DNA of 64,000 nt from Cristatella mucedo (GCA_009760855.2 WPIO01000260.1:112891-176890), one strand, 5' to 3'. Shown: positions 9,718-19,961, counted from the first letter of the stretch. A program made the numbers and translations. Notes: a model not told the origin generated them from the sequence alone.

Positions 9718-10170
9718 CCAGGCCAAGCATAGTACCACCAGCTTTGCGTAATCTAACAGTTTACCAATACCTCGTAAAAACCTCAAATCCTTCGGAGACC
9801 GTGCATTTAGTTCGCATGCTCCCAAAGCCTAGAACTCACTCCTGACTTGCGTCACAACATCCCCTGACTTAATACAAAATTTAAAAAGAACTTAAAAACA
9901 CACCTATTTAGGACAGCATTGAGTGGGTCCTTGTGATTCGTCCTTGATGTGCTTATGCGTGCTGACACTGTGCATGCTGACACTAACCACATTTGCATGC
10001 TGTCCCTGTGCATGTCACCCCTAACCATATTATCCATGTTATTTATCAAGCATGATGTTACTCACCATTCAATCGCGTTTCCGTTTGCAGCAAATGTAAA
10101 GCGCCTAGAAAGAGATTGAGTTCTCTGAGGGCGCTTTATCAAGTGCATTATTATTATTATTATTGTTATT
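9718..10170 (+). mobile_element. LINE-A 3' fragment
   Basis: Starts inside the RT C-terminal coding part (AGGCCAAGCATAGTACCACC) and runs through a frameshifted SFGDRAF..KAWNS equivalent, the 3' UTR, the stem-loop GTAAAGCGCCTAGAAAGAGA..GAGGGCGCTTTATC and an (ATT)n tail at 10147-10170. It is a typical 5'-truncated dead copy. Confidence 0.9.
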
Positions 10171-10894
10171 AAAATCCCGCAGAGACATGCGCCCGCCTCT
10201 GGCTGCCGGCGCAGTATGCTGCTCTGCTAGGCGCGAACTCAACTCCCGCTGCTCCGGTTCGGAGAATTAAAGCGCAGGCTTTGCGTTCATACAGTGCATT
10301 ATAAATTATGGCTGCTTCTTAGCCTAGGAATGCGGTGGTCGCGCACGCTGCGCGTTCCAGATGGTGTGAGTGAACTCAAGTCTTACCGTGGTCAAATGCT
10401 AGCTGTCAACGGCTAGCTGGAGTGCAGCAGTCGCAACTACGCTTTTACTGTCGCTAGAAAACATGAGGTTACTGACATTTGCTTCACTCTATCTTAACTC
10501 TAGGGAAGAAAGAAGTCGCACGTTGCGACAGCTCGCAAGTCACCCGCCGAGCTGCGACGGACTCAGTCAGCACTTGCAGGGAGGATGTAAGCCGTCGCTA
10601 GGCAGTACACTATCAGGTCACAATAGGTCAGCTTGCAGCTGAACTCCAAGACAGGCGAATGGAGGCGACACGACTACACATCCATTTCTAACTAATCAAA
10701 TGGAAACAGCCTCCCAGACCCGAGCGGCTGTCCAAGCTTCCGCTAGCCGTCCGTAGCGGACATCTTCGCTTTATCTTGGTGGCGGAATTTCTTTATTCAC
10801 GATAGCAGTAAATAAAAGAAAACCATTTGTTTGGCCGGTTAAGCTGCCTCGTTTATATAGCTGCAGACGAGTCTTAACGGCTGTCACCACCTCT
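10171..10894. other. No recognisable gene
   Basis: Moderately GC-rich. No frame of note, and no LINE or SINE homology was recognised. Confidence 0.4.
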
Positions 10895-11035
10895 TGCAGC
10901 CCGAAAAAAGGATTGCCTTCAGTACGACTTGAACCCATGACCCGATTCATGAACAGCGAGCCCCCTACTCTTGCGCTAAGGTCCGGGAGCCTATTGCTGA
11001 CCTGGATTACTACCAATGGATTGGCGACATTTTGA
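10895..11035 (-). mobile_element. tRNA-like SINE of a different type
   Basis: On the minus strand CCGGACCTTAGCGCAAGAGT (A-box-like) is followed about 40 bases later by CATGGGTTCAAGTCGTACTG, a good B box (GGGTTCAAGTC). The spacing suits a tRNA-derived Pol III promoter. It shares little with the main SINE family and has no LINE-A tail, so it may be another family or a tRNA pseudogene. Confidence 0.4.
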
Positions 11036-11144
11036 GGGTCCACGAAGCTATGGGCGTGGTCATTGACAATCCCCTAACGGTGGTCATTTTACCCATAGGT
11101 ACTGCTGCATGCCCGCTCGTCTGACTAAAATCATGTAGCTTCAC

Positions 11145-11490
11145 CTCGATTCAAATCTCAAATCCTTGGTAGATCGTGCCTATACTTCACGCGTTCCCAA
11201 CGCCTGGAAATGATTGCTACTGAAGTCACAGCATCCCATGCGGGTTGACGACATTTTTAATGAAGCTACATCTATACCTGCTTTTAACAGCCTTTACTGG
11301 ATAACTATGTGATTTGCCTTCGGTGTGTTTATGCATGCTGACACTGTGGATATTACCACTGAATGTTGTGTCCATGTCGACGCTGTTCACGTTACCACTA
11401 ACCCTACGGTTACGCATCGCCTACAGCATACGTAAACTGCCTGGAAAGCGATTGAGTTCTCCGAGGGTGCTATACGAATGTCTTATTATT
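11145..11490 (+). mobile_element. Diverged LINE-A 3' fragment
   Basis: TCAAATCTCAAATCCTTGGT, then ..CCCAACGCCTGGAAATG corresponds to LKSFGDR..PKAWN. After a diverged 3' UTR (ATGCATGCTGACACTGTGGA) comes the tail CTGGAAAGCGATTGAGTTCT followed by a broken ATT tail. It is older than the neighbouring copies. Confidence 0.65.
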
Positions 11491-12048
11491 TATTAAATAT
11501 TATATTTTATCATATTTAGTTATTATTACTATAATAAGCAGGCGGAGTGTTTCATCCGCCTAAAACTTACAATTCCAAGTAATGGTACAAGCCTAGCAAT
11601 GTGGACAGACGCAGCGCTTGTAATAGATATGCCAAACGAGAGTGCGAACGCAATTCAGCCCGGAGTGCCACAATCAGTGAACCAATCTTGCACAAAGCGG
11701 ACAGAACTGCCCTCACGCTTTAAATCTTTCTTTACGCTATTTAAAGGAGTGTCCTTCAAAGTTCTGTATGTACCAGCTCAGCTCAGCGACTCACCAACCA
11801 GCAGACCTGTACCATTAGGCCTGTCGATTGACAAGTTTGTTACAGTCTAGAAATTATTCGTAGAATTATAATTGCGATGACTAGTAACAAGTTGCGTGGT
11901 TTTATGGTTCATTTCGGGTTAATAGCTTTAATTTTGTTATTGATTCTACGGGTTTGTCGTTGAATGAGTTAATGTTTCTTTTACCAAGGGTGAGTCACTG
12001 CCAGTGGGCTGGGAAGCAGGACAGAGGGGGAGAGCGGTGCGGTTGTAG
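11491..12048. other. No recognisable gene
   Basis: AT-rich at the left. A frame at 11599-11850 (83 codons) has no recognised domain. Confidence 0.4.
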
Positions 12049-12179
12049 AACATTTCCCCCCTGGATGTTTCCCCCTCGTACATTTCATCCCCCGTGGACC
12101 CCTTGGGCATTCCCCCGTTCATTTTCTCCCCGGGGTAGGACATTTCCCCCTATATTGATGAATTTATAACTGAGAATAC

Positions 12180-12180
<1 letters not shown>

Positions 12181-12214
<34 letters not shown>
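12181..12214. repeat. (TA)n microsatellite
   Basis: Uninterrupted TA dinucleotide run inside the fold-back-like element. Confidence 0.95.
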
Positions 12215-12217
<3 letters not shown>

Positions 12218-12570
12218 ATGATTAAATGAAGTTCATGCTCTATTAAAATAAAATCAACTCAGTATAATTAGAGGAATTGGTAGATTGGAAGGATGGTTTC
12301 TAATGGAGCGAGCGGCGGCGGCGGCGGTTGCGGCGGCTGCGGCAGTGGCGAGCTATACAGTTCGGTCCCGCTCGACGCCGCCAGGCACGTGTTCGTACCC
12401 GTCAAAGCGCGTGCGCGCCACGGCGTGCCGCGCGTTCCTGCAAATTAGCGCTAAGCTTCCGAGGTCTACTGAGTATAACTCGACCTCAAGAGATCTAGTT
12501 ATGCCCTAAAAAGCCCTATTTAAAGCACGGAATACGAGCAAGGGTGGATTTAGGCGGCGGAGGCGCAGCC

Positions 12571-12914
12571 AGCCCTAAACCCTAAACAATAAACCCTAAA
12601 ACCTAAACTCTAAATCCTAAACCCTAAACGCTAAACCCTAAACCCTAAAAACCCTAAACCTAAATTCTAAACCCTAAAACCCTAAACGCTAAGCGTTAAA
12701 ACCTAAAACCCTAAACACTAAACCCTAAACCCTAAAAACCCTAAACTCTAAACCCTAAACCCTAAATTCCAAACCCTAAAATCCTAAACCCTGAATTCCA
12801 AACCCTAAACCCTAAACCTTAAACCCTAAAAACCATAAACCCTAAGCCCTAAACGATAAAAACCCTAAGCCTTGAAACCCAAAACACTAAATCCTAAAAC
12901 CTAAACCCTAAACC
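12571..12914. repeat. Degenerate CCCTAAA (TTTAGGG-type) array
   Basis: About twenty CCCTAAA heptamers, mixed with variants such as CCTAAAA, CGCTAAA, CTCTAAA and CCCTAAAAA, fill 344 bases. The unit is the plant-type telomere word, not the animal TTAGGG. The array is interstitial, irregular and framed by the inverted arms of the fold-back-like element, so it is not an active chromosome end. Confidence 0.85.
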
Positions 12915-13504
12915 ATATACGGGGGGAATTTCCTACCCCAGGGAAATGTCCGGGGGGGGGGAAATATCCGGCGGGAAATGTCCGGGGGAAGTCCAGGGGA
13001 AATGTCCATACCTCCAGCAGCGCTGTGCGGTGTAACGCTGCGAGCGTTGACAAAGTACACCAGTGTTGAAGCCCCGCTCGGCGTCTGCATTTCCCATCGT
13101 TTCTGTACCGGCGCGTTCTTCGTGCAGCTTACAGGTTGCGAACAATAGCTGTCAGGTGACATAATAAGCCGGACTCACGCAACGTGCAGCCAATCAGTCA
13201 GCTGTGCTCCTATAGGCGTTCAGTGCTCGTGTAGGCGTCAAGTTCTCCATTCAGGCGTTTATTTCTCCATTAGACATTGAGCGAAGACATGCCGTCGGCC
13301 GTAGGCGCAGGACGCCCGTGGCTACTTCCCGCGGAAGCCACGAGGGCTTGTTGCATTTTAGCGCTCGTCATATTGAGCTACCGCCCTTCGTCGATGCAGA
13401 GCTCAAATGTGTGCGCATAGAAGCATTCTCGGTGACTCGCTGCAGTCTGCTTGCGTCAAGGCGCCAGCTTCGTTGGTATTTTCCAGGCTTCGGCAAGAAC
13501 CAGC

Positions 13505-13559
13505 ATGGCTGTGAGAATCTTCGGACAGCGGACTTTACTACAGAAGTCACTAGAAATGC
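13505..13559 (+). CDS. Candidate first exon, mitochondrial-leader-like
   Basis: An ATG in good context (ACCAGCATGG) opens 18 codons plus one base that end at a perfect donor, ATGC/GTAAGTCAGG (intron from 13560). The peptide MAVRIFGQRTLLQKSLEM is basic, hydrophobic and free of acidic residues until position 17, which is the character of a mitochondrial presequence. The upstream 13.26-13.5 kb is GC-rich with TTCCCGCGGAAG-like sequence and could be the promoter. A CT-rich tract ending TATCTCTAG at 13902 would serve as an acceptor, but the frame then stops after 12 codons at a LINE-A insertion. The product is unidentified. Confidence 0.33.
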
Positions 13560-13797
13560 GTAAGTCAGGTTGTACAAATGGTCTCTTCAGACATTCAAAA
13601 CTGGTGCGACTGCCTGACGGCAATCTCTCTGAGAAGCAGGCGGCTTAGGCAGAGTCTTCATGGTTTCTTCGCTTGATCATTCGGTCACGTTTTATACCGC
13701 GGATCACAAAGTCTTTTCTTTTAGAGTCTCTATCTCGCCTGCACTGGATTGCACTGGTTCTTGGTTCACTTCTTTTTGCAATTTGTACTCTCTCCTC

Positions 13798-13842
13798 CTA
13801 TCTCTCTCTCTCTTTCTCCCTCTCTTTCTCTTTCTCTTTCTC

Positions 13843-13884
<42 letters not shown>

Positions 13885-13902
13885 GCTCTCTCTCTATCTC
13901 TA
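13798..13902. repeat. (CT)n microsatellite
   Basis: Pyrimidine tract mainly of CT repeats with interruptions, ending CTATCTCTAG. It would translate to Leu/Ser or Arg/Glu repeats, which are not real proteins. Confidence 0.9.
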
Positions 13903-13937
13903 GCCGATGTAATCACTCTGGAAAAACACGCCTGTTT

Positions 13938-15069
13938 ATAATAATAATAATAATAACGTTACTGCACTTGATAAAGCGCCCTCGGAGAACTCAATCTCTC
14001 TCTAGGCGCTTTACATTTGCTGCACAGGGAAATGCAATAGAATGGTAAGTAAAATCATGCTTGAATAACAAACAAAAAGAATAATATAGTTAGGGGTGAC
14101 ATGCACAGGGTCAGCATGCAAATGTGGTTAGTGGCAGCTTGCACAGTGTCAGCACGCATAAGCACATCAAGGATGAATCACAGGGACCCACTAAATGCTG
14201 TCCTAAATAGGTGTGTCTTTAAGTTCCTTTTAAATTTGGTCAGGTCAGGGGATGTTCTGACGCAGGTCGGGAGGGAGTTCCAGACTTTGGGAGCATATGA
14301 ACTAAATGCACGGTCTCCAAATGATTTGAGGTTTGTACGAGGTATTTCTAGACTGTTGGATTCCGAAAAGCGGGTGGTACGATGCTTGGCCTGATGGGGG
14401 AGTAGATCTGAGAGATAAGCTGGAGCCATAGAATGAAGGGACCTAAAAGTGTGCGACAAAACCTTGCAGTCAATCTGTTGCTTGACTGGTATCCAGTGCA
14501 GGTCGGTGAGAAGTGGAGTAATGTGGCAACTGCGACGCTCACGACAGACAAGCCTAGCTGCAGAGTTTTGCACAAGCTGCAATCGCCTGATCGCACATGC
14601 TGGTAGGCCAGTAAGCAGTGAGTTGCAGAAGTTGAGATGGATGTCACGAATGCATGGACCAACTTAGATGTGGTATCCTTATCTAAACAAGCCCGAATTT
14701 TAGCAATGTTATGAAGCTGAAAATGGGCAGATTTGACTGTGGAGCTGATATGCTCGTCTAACGAGAGGTCGCTTGGGAATATGACACCTAGATTTCGAGC
14801 TGATTCAACAGGAGATATGCTGGCAGAGCCAATTTTGAGAGACAGCCTTTCCAATCTCTGAATCACACTGGGTTTGCCCATAACTAGTAAGTTAGTTTTA
14901 TCATCGTTTAGTTTTAGAAAATGTGCTGCCATCCATGTGAGGATGTCATCAATGCATGCAGCAAGTGAGTTGAGAGAATTTGAGGTGCTCGAAGGCTGGG
15001 AGGGATCAAAGCAAAGGTACAACTGAGTGTCATCCGCATAGAAGTGAAAGCCTAGATTGTGCTTATTAC
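13938..15069 (-). mobile_element. LINE-A, long 5'-truncated copy with YADD
   Basis: On the minus strand it begins just before the RT catalytic motif FYADDTQLY (the YADD codons lie at 15029-15040) and continues with HFLKLNDDKTNLLVMGKPS, SARNLGVIFPSDLSLDEHI, NSAARLVCRERR, LHWIPVKQQIDCKVL and SYAPKVWNSLP. The 3' UTR, tail stem-loop and (ATT)n tail follow (13939-13957). A frameshift near 14640 splits the coding part into 14348-15022 and 14178-14582. Endonuclease and upstream RT domains are absent. It is a good reference for the LINE-A 3' third. Confidence 0.93.
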
Positions 15070-15071
15070 AC

Positions 15072-15246
15072 CGTTTAGTAGATCTTTATGGTTCGTTCTT
15101 CGTGTGCATATGCAGTACACTGCACCTGAACTTTGCGGATGTTACCACCAATCATGTATTAATGTTTTCCATACAACATATGTGAAGTGCCTATAAAGAG
15201 ACTAATTTCTCAGAGAGCACTATGCAAACTACTTATTATTATTATT
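15072..15246 (+). mobile_element. LINE-A 3' UTR and tail
   Basis: Only the 3' UTR (GGTTCGTTCTTCGTGTGCAT), a diverged stem-loop (GTGAAGTGCCTATAAAGAGA..AGAGAGCACTATGC) and an (ATT)n tail remain. It abuts the preceding copy head to head. Confidence 0.7.
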
Positions 15247-15879
15247 TGCATGCGGATGACACCCATCTAGATTTCTATAACTCACTAATTGCTGGTCTGC
15301 ACAACCACACACCTACAGCTAGCGAAACAAATCTGCAGCCAGGCCTGTCTGTCGTCGGAGGCGCCGTTGCCACATCGCAGGAGTCTCGCAGAGCCCATTT
15401 TGGCCCACATTGGCCCTTCGTCAAGAAACGCATCGACTGTAATGTTCTATCACTCACTTTTAGTTTTGCTCATGCTTTGGCTTCAGCCTATCAATCAGAT
15501 CTACTCCCCAACCGGGCTAAGTATCGTAAGACCTGCTTTCATGGATCTAATAGTTAAGTTACAACTCGTACGAAGCTCAAATCATTTTGAGACCCCGACT
15601 TTTGTTTTTATGCTTCCAAAGCCTAAAACTCACTGTCGACTGGCGCCACGGCATTCTCTGACTTTACGCAATTTAAAAAGAATATCAAAACTCATCTATT
15701 TACCACATCATTTATTATGTCCTTACCATTCGTCCTTTAAGTTCTAATGCGTGCTGCCACTAATCATATCTGCATGCTGACCCTTGCATTTCACCTCTAA
15801 CTATTCTATGCTTGCCAGTAAGCATGCTGCCAATAACCATTCGACCATTCTTCCTTTGCAGCGTGTAGAGTGCCTAAAA
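15247..15879 (+). mobile_element. LINE-A with internal deletion
   Basis: GCATGCGGATGACACCCATC encodes the YADD-like motif (HADDTHL) and is joined within a few codons to DFYNSLIAGL, which normally lies over 100 residues downstream, so the segment between is deleted. The RT C-terminal part (KRIDCNVLSLTFSFAHALAS) follows with stops and frameshifts, then a 3' UTR cut by a SINE head at 15880. Confidence 0.82.
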
Positions 15880-15973
15880 TGCCTCGCTGGCTAGGCCCAG
15901 TGGTTAAGGTGCTCGCCGCAATCAAGGGTTTGCCGAGGTCATTAACTCGAGCCCTGGGGCATACGTGAAGTGC
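15880..15973 (+). mobile_element. SINE head fused to a LINE-A 3' end
   Basis: ATGCCTCGCTGGCTAGGCCC, GTGGTTAAGGTGCTCG (A box) and TTAACTCGAGCCCTGGGGCA (B box) match the SINE body up to ATACGTGAAGTGC. The sequence then switches to LINE-A 3' UTR (ATGACATTACTCACCATTCA) instead of the usual short tail. It therefore carries a longer LINE 3' segment than other SINEs here. Confidence 0.75.
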
Positions 15974-16200
15974 ATGACATTACTCACCATTCAATCGAGT
16001 TTCCTTTGCAGCAAATGTAAAGCGCCTAGAAAGAGATTTAGTTATCCGAGGGCGCTTTATTAAGTGCATTATTATTATTATTATTATTAAATAGAGATTA
16101 AGTTATCTTAGCGCACCATACAATAGAATGATTTTTATTTTTTGAAAGAGATTAAGTTCTATAAGGACGCTCTAGATATTTGTTATTAATAATATTATAT
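15974..16200 (+). mobile_element. LINE-A 3' UTR plus two degenerate tails
   Basis: A complete LINE-A 3' end (CAAATGTAAAGCGCCTAGAA..GGGCGCTTTATTAAGTGC, ATT run about 16066-16087) is followed by two decayed AGAGATTAAGTT tail motifs (about 16091-16125 and 16146-16180). Confidence 0.75.
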
Positions 16201-16530
16201 GTCAGCTGGACCTGTTCTTTAATCAATCTCTGCCTTCTAAAACATCGAGATATCTCAACTCCCTTGCTGCATATATGGCTCATACTCTGTTGGCGACAAC
16301 ATTTCTTAAATTGTACGACCATACAAAAACGAACCGGTTATGGGTATGTCCATTGTTACCTAGACATTGGAGAGTCAAACCTTCAATATGGGCTGGCCGA
16401 GCGTGCCTATTTAAGCATTTGCACCAAATTAGGATCAGCCCCGCGGCAAAGTGGTCTTTGACTGGCCGACCAACAGCATTCCGGTCAATTCTGCCTACAG
16501 ACAGCTGGAAATCATGTCGAAAACTCAGGC

Positions 16531-16559
16531 CTGCTGATGCGGTGACGCCGCATTAGCAG
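16531..16559. repeat. 12-bp inverted repeat, 5-nt loop
   Basis: CTGCTGATGCGG (16531-16542) pairs with CCGCATTAGCAG (16548-16559) except for one G-T position, which would be a G-U wobble in RNA. The loop is TGACG. Confidence 0.75.
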
Positions 16560-16685
16560 TTTGGTCCGCGCGTTTCTGTCATCCCGAATCGACTTCCGTA
16601 ACTGACTACTTGTCGTTCTGCCGACCTGTGGGAAAAATAGTTCAGCTGCTGGTGCAAAACTCTGCAGTTAACCTTTAACGTCGCA

Positions 16686-16721
16686 AGTAGTGCTGCAATT
16701 GCGCTCAGTTGCAGCACTACT
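16686..16721. repeat. Perfect 13-bp inverted repeat, 10-nt spacer
   Basis: AGTAGTGCTGCAA (16686-16698) and TTGCAGCACTACT (16709-16721) are exact reverse complements. Confidence 0.85.
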
Positions 16722-16879
16722 CACTGCGCCTCTGCCGACTCTCCGTCGAGCACGCTAGCGTGGAGCACGTACGTCACTTTATTATCTCGCTCTGGCCTCC
16801 GCGCGTCCGCGCTTCGCGTTTCCCCAATCAGCAAGACAGCGAAACGCCCGCTCTAATTACTTGCCATTTTGTGAGCGCT

Positions 16880-17150
16880 TACCATCATCTAATCCCTTGG
16901 AGAGCTTGCCATTATTTTGTAAGCTGCCGAAGCCAGGAGCTCACTTCCGACTGATACTATGAATTCCATTTGACCGGATAAAATGTACAAAGAACAAAAT
17001 AATGCACTCGTTTCAATAAAAAATTCCCTCGGTCTGGTTGCGTGCTCATGCATGCTGACACCGTGCACGCCGTCGCTGACCATGCTGACTTGGTTCCTTT
17101 ACAACGCATTTCAGGCGTCTGGAGACTGCTTGGACGCGTGAAAATAAAAT
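16880..17150 (+). mobile_element. Decayed LINE-A 3' fragment
   Basis: GCTGCCGAAGCCAGGAGCTC resembles the ..CCAAAGCCTGGAACTCACT coding end. It is followed by a diverged 3' UTR (CTCATGCATGCTGACACCGT) and TTCCTTTACAACGCATTTCA in place of the stem-loop. No ATT tail remains. Confidence 0.5.
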
Positions 17151-18524
17151 TCTTAATACTGTTCCAGCCGCATTAGGACATTCATTCAATAATATTCATA
17201 ATAATAACAATAATAATAATTAATTAATTAAAAATAATATATATCTAAATAAATATATTCCAGCCGCATTAAGGTATATCGACAGGGTTGGAACATCGCA
17301 ACGAAGATGGCAGCCACAAGTCCGTACCCGAAATGTAGACAAGTCTCTATTTGACAGCAGCGGATGGTGACAGGAGTTAAACAGCGGCCAAGACGTACAC
17401 CGACGGCTCTGCGACTTAGAGATCAGATCAGCTCCGATGCCGGTGACGAGTCCAAAATAGCTACTAGCTGCCTGCCTCGTGGCACCGGCTTTTACACGGC
17501 CTCGGCCATTGATTGTTGCGCGGTCGTTTCTCAGCCTCTGAAATTGAGGAGCCGCGATTGTTGTTTGTCAGAATCGTAATCCAACCTATTTAACGCAGCA
17601 CCTTTTCAGCGCCACCCGCGTCCTCGCTACTCGCTAGTGCGTCCTGCGCGCGGTGGCTGCGCGTGCAACGCGTCGCGAGTCGCGCGCACGCGAGCATTTC
17701 AGCTCGATTGGAGCAAAACTGAGAAGCATGTTTTGTCCAAAAGCTTCGCTGAATGGCTTGCACGAAATTGGGTGACTGCACTCGCCTGTCGTGAATGTCA
17801 GAGCGCCCGCAGCGAACCATTTCTCAACGACCCGCTCTGTAATATAATAGAAATAACTTTATCATTTGACTACAAGAACGAAATGTCTCTCCAGATACTC
17901 TGGACGTGTTAGAAATTAAGTAAGTCAAGTGGCTGCGGATAGCGTGTCAGCGCACGTGCCAAGCATGGAGAGGACCATTCGTGCGGATGAACTAAAGGCT
18001 GCCCGACGGAGGCTGGTTTTCGTCCTTTTTACATTTCGGCGAGTGAAGCGATGTCGTGACATCAGTTGATGTGATTTCTTGGTTTTCAGAGACCGCTCAT
18101 GCTGAGCCGAAGACAGTCTCTAGCGAATTTGAGTTTCCCCTGAAGGCACCGCACATATGACTTTAGTCAGAGCACTTCCGGGCTTCTGCGGTCCCATTGG
18201 TCATTACATTATTAAGGAATACCTATCTGACATATAACCTCTGGCACTCACCTTGACACACCCTCTCCTCTGATTGGTCATCTGGCCAAAAACTAACTGC
18301 TAACGCAGTCAGAGCATTCGGTTATTTTGCTACAAAAATGCGGAATTCGCAGCCGACTGACACCGCGAGTCCTAAGACTTGGAGGCAATGTCAAGACGGT
18401 AAAACCAACGAGTGCTACTCACAGCACTTGTTCCTCCTCCTGCTAAATATCTTTTCTGTGCTTATGCGTGCCGAACTGTGCCTGGTTTTACTAACTAACT
18501 GGAATACTTCCCGCCGCCCGGGTT
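17151..18524. other. No convincing gene
   Basis: AT-rich at 17190-17270 (TAATTAATTAATT words), GC-rich at 17590-17720, otherwise mixed. Frames at 17364-17579, 17637-17912 and 18338-18607 have no recognised domains. Nothing links them by splicing. Confidence 0.4.
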
Positions 18525-18655
18525 TTTACCCCCGGGTTAAGGCAGTCAACTTTGACGACGGACATCGTGGGCTCCGGCCCCGTGTGATGCGCATAGTTAG
18601 AGAGTAAGTTCTCTTAGGGCGCAGCGCATATTCTCTAAGTGCTAATGAATTATAT
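18525..18655 (+). mobile_element. Diverged SINE
   Basis: CCCCCGGGTTAAGGCAGTCA (A-box half), CATCGTGGGCTCCGGCCCCG (B-box region) and AGAGAGTAAGTTCTCTTAGG followed by GCGC match the SINE body and its LINE-A-like stem-loop tail. The end is AATGAATTATATG. Confidence 0.6.
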
Positions 18656-19815
18656 GTATCAATTTTTCGTTTTCCGCCGCATACAAAGTGCATAACAAGA
18701 GGCTTATTTCTTGTACAATGCCAGATGCAAATGCCGCTATGCAGATATCTCGGAATCAACAATGTCGTTATTAGCGTACTTTTAGCCGCCAGCTGGGCCG
18801 TCGAGTCGTGGCGCTGACGCTGATCTTGACGCTGACGCCCGCAGTTACGACGACCGCCAGCGGCGCGGCAGCAGCAGCAGCGGCAGCGAGATAAGACATC
18901 GCCGCTCACGAGCGAGCGCTCGCGGCGTGAGCGCTCGCTCGTGAGCGGCGTCCCCTCGGACGTCGTCTCTTTTCGCTCCTCTTCAAGACCGCGCAAACGC
19001 TTGAAGCGTAAGCTCAGCGGATGCAAATGGCCGCCGGCAAAACCCGAGCGAGCGGCGGCGGAGGCGCAGTGGGCGCACGTACTGCTGTTGCACGCACATG
19101 CACGCCGCTAGCTGGGGCAGCGGTGGACTAGCCGATCGTCGGTGCTTTTCAGCCCCCCCCCCTCTCCTCCCGCGGGCGCTTAAAGCACCCCTTCCCGGCG
19201 CCGCGAGCTTCCTTCCTCCGTCCGCCCGGCGTCGCACGTCGTCGCTCCGTCCGAGCGGCGACGCAGCCTATCGCCATTTTCTCGCTGGCAAGTTCACTCG
19301 GCGGTCAAGCGAGCAGCCTCCGAAGGGGGAGCATTGTTGCAGCGCGGCGCAAGAGCCGCTCAAGCCGCGGCAGCCATTGAGCCCGCTTCTGTGCACGGCT
19401 GTTTGAAGAGCAAACAGGGCGCCGGGGCGCGCTCTCGCGCGCGCGAGCTCCGGCGCTGCCGCCTCGCTGGCTTGGGCGGCGACGCGTCTGCGTGACCGGC
19501 CGCCTGATGTAATAGAACGCCGCCGCATTCTTCGCTCGAGACATGCCTGTGCTGCGTGCCGCCTCTGCGATTCGATCGGCAACGACTGAAACAGCGGTCT
19601 CGCGTTACGCAAAATAATACGCGTGCGTTCGTCGGCGAGCTGTCGTCGGCAAGGCTCGCTGGTCGCAGCGAGCCCACATTGAGCACATTGAGACAAAAGC
19701 GGTCCCTGCGCCGCTGGAATAGGGAGAGAGCGAGCGCAGCTCCACCGCGCGGACTTGAATGAGCCGGCAGCTCGCGCCCGCGGTATCCGCGTGAGCTATA
19801 TCGTAGGCAAGCGCT

Positions 19816-19816
<1 letters not shown>
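18656..19816. other. GC-rich island, possible promoter or first exon
   Basis: Strongly GC- and CpG-rich from about 18780. Long overlapping frames on both strands (18526-19026 minus, 19268-19696 minus, 19098-19406 plus) disagree with one another and contain no known domain, so they are composition effects. A C-run lies at 19152-19161. An 8-bp hairpin GGCTCGCT/AGCGAGCC lies at 19653-19674. The GA tract ends the island. Confidence 0.35.
18900..18950. repeat. Perfect 22-bp inverted repeat, 7-nt spacer
   Basis: The left arm 18900-18921 (starting CGCCGCTCACGAGC) and right arm 18929-18950 (ending CTCGTGAGCGGCG) are exact reverse complements, with the spacer GCGGCGT. Twenty-two perfect GC-rich pairs would make an extremely stable hairpin in RNA. 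Confidence 0.95.
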
Positions 19817-19896
<80 letters not shown>

Positions 19897-19930
19897 GAGA
19901 GAGAGAGAAAGAAAGAGAGGGAGAGAGGAA

Positions 19931-19961
<31 letters not shown>

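Larger units (their letters stand above)
12049..13007. mobile_element. Fold-back-like element with GGACATTTCCCC arms
   Basis: The left arm (12049-12155) is built of repeated CATTTCCCCC/GGACATTTCCCCC units and the right arm (12914-13007) of GGGGGAAATGTCC units, so the two are inverted relative to each other about 850 bases apart. Arms of tandem subrepeats are typical of fold-back DNA transposons. The interior holds a TA run, a GC-rich segment with GCG repeats (12301-12440) and a CCCTAAA array. No transposase frame and no clear target duplication were seen, so mobility is inferred from architecture alone. Confidence 0.55.
16201..16879. other. No recognisable gene; two hairpins inside
   Basis: Frames at 16180-16556 are short and show no domain. 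From about 16550 the sequence is GC-rich with inverted repeats, including the 12-bp palindrome CACGCTAGCGTG near 16751-16762. Confidence 0.4.

Noticed and set aside
12571-12914. A real telomere or chromosome end
   Set aside because: The array is interstitial, degenerate and followed by unique sequence on both sides.
13938-15069. Active retrotransposon
   Set aside because: YADD is intact but the copy is 5'-truncated, frameshifted near 14640 and lacks endonuclease.
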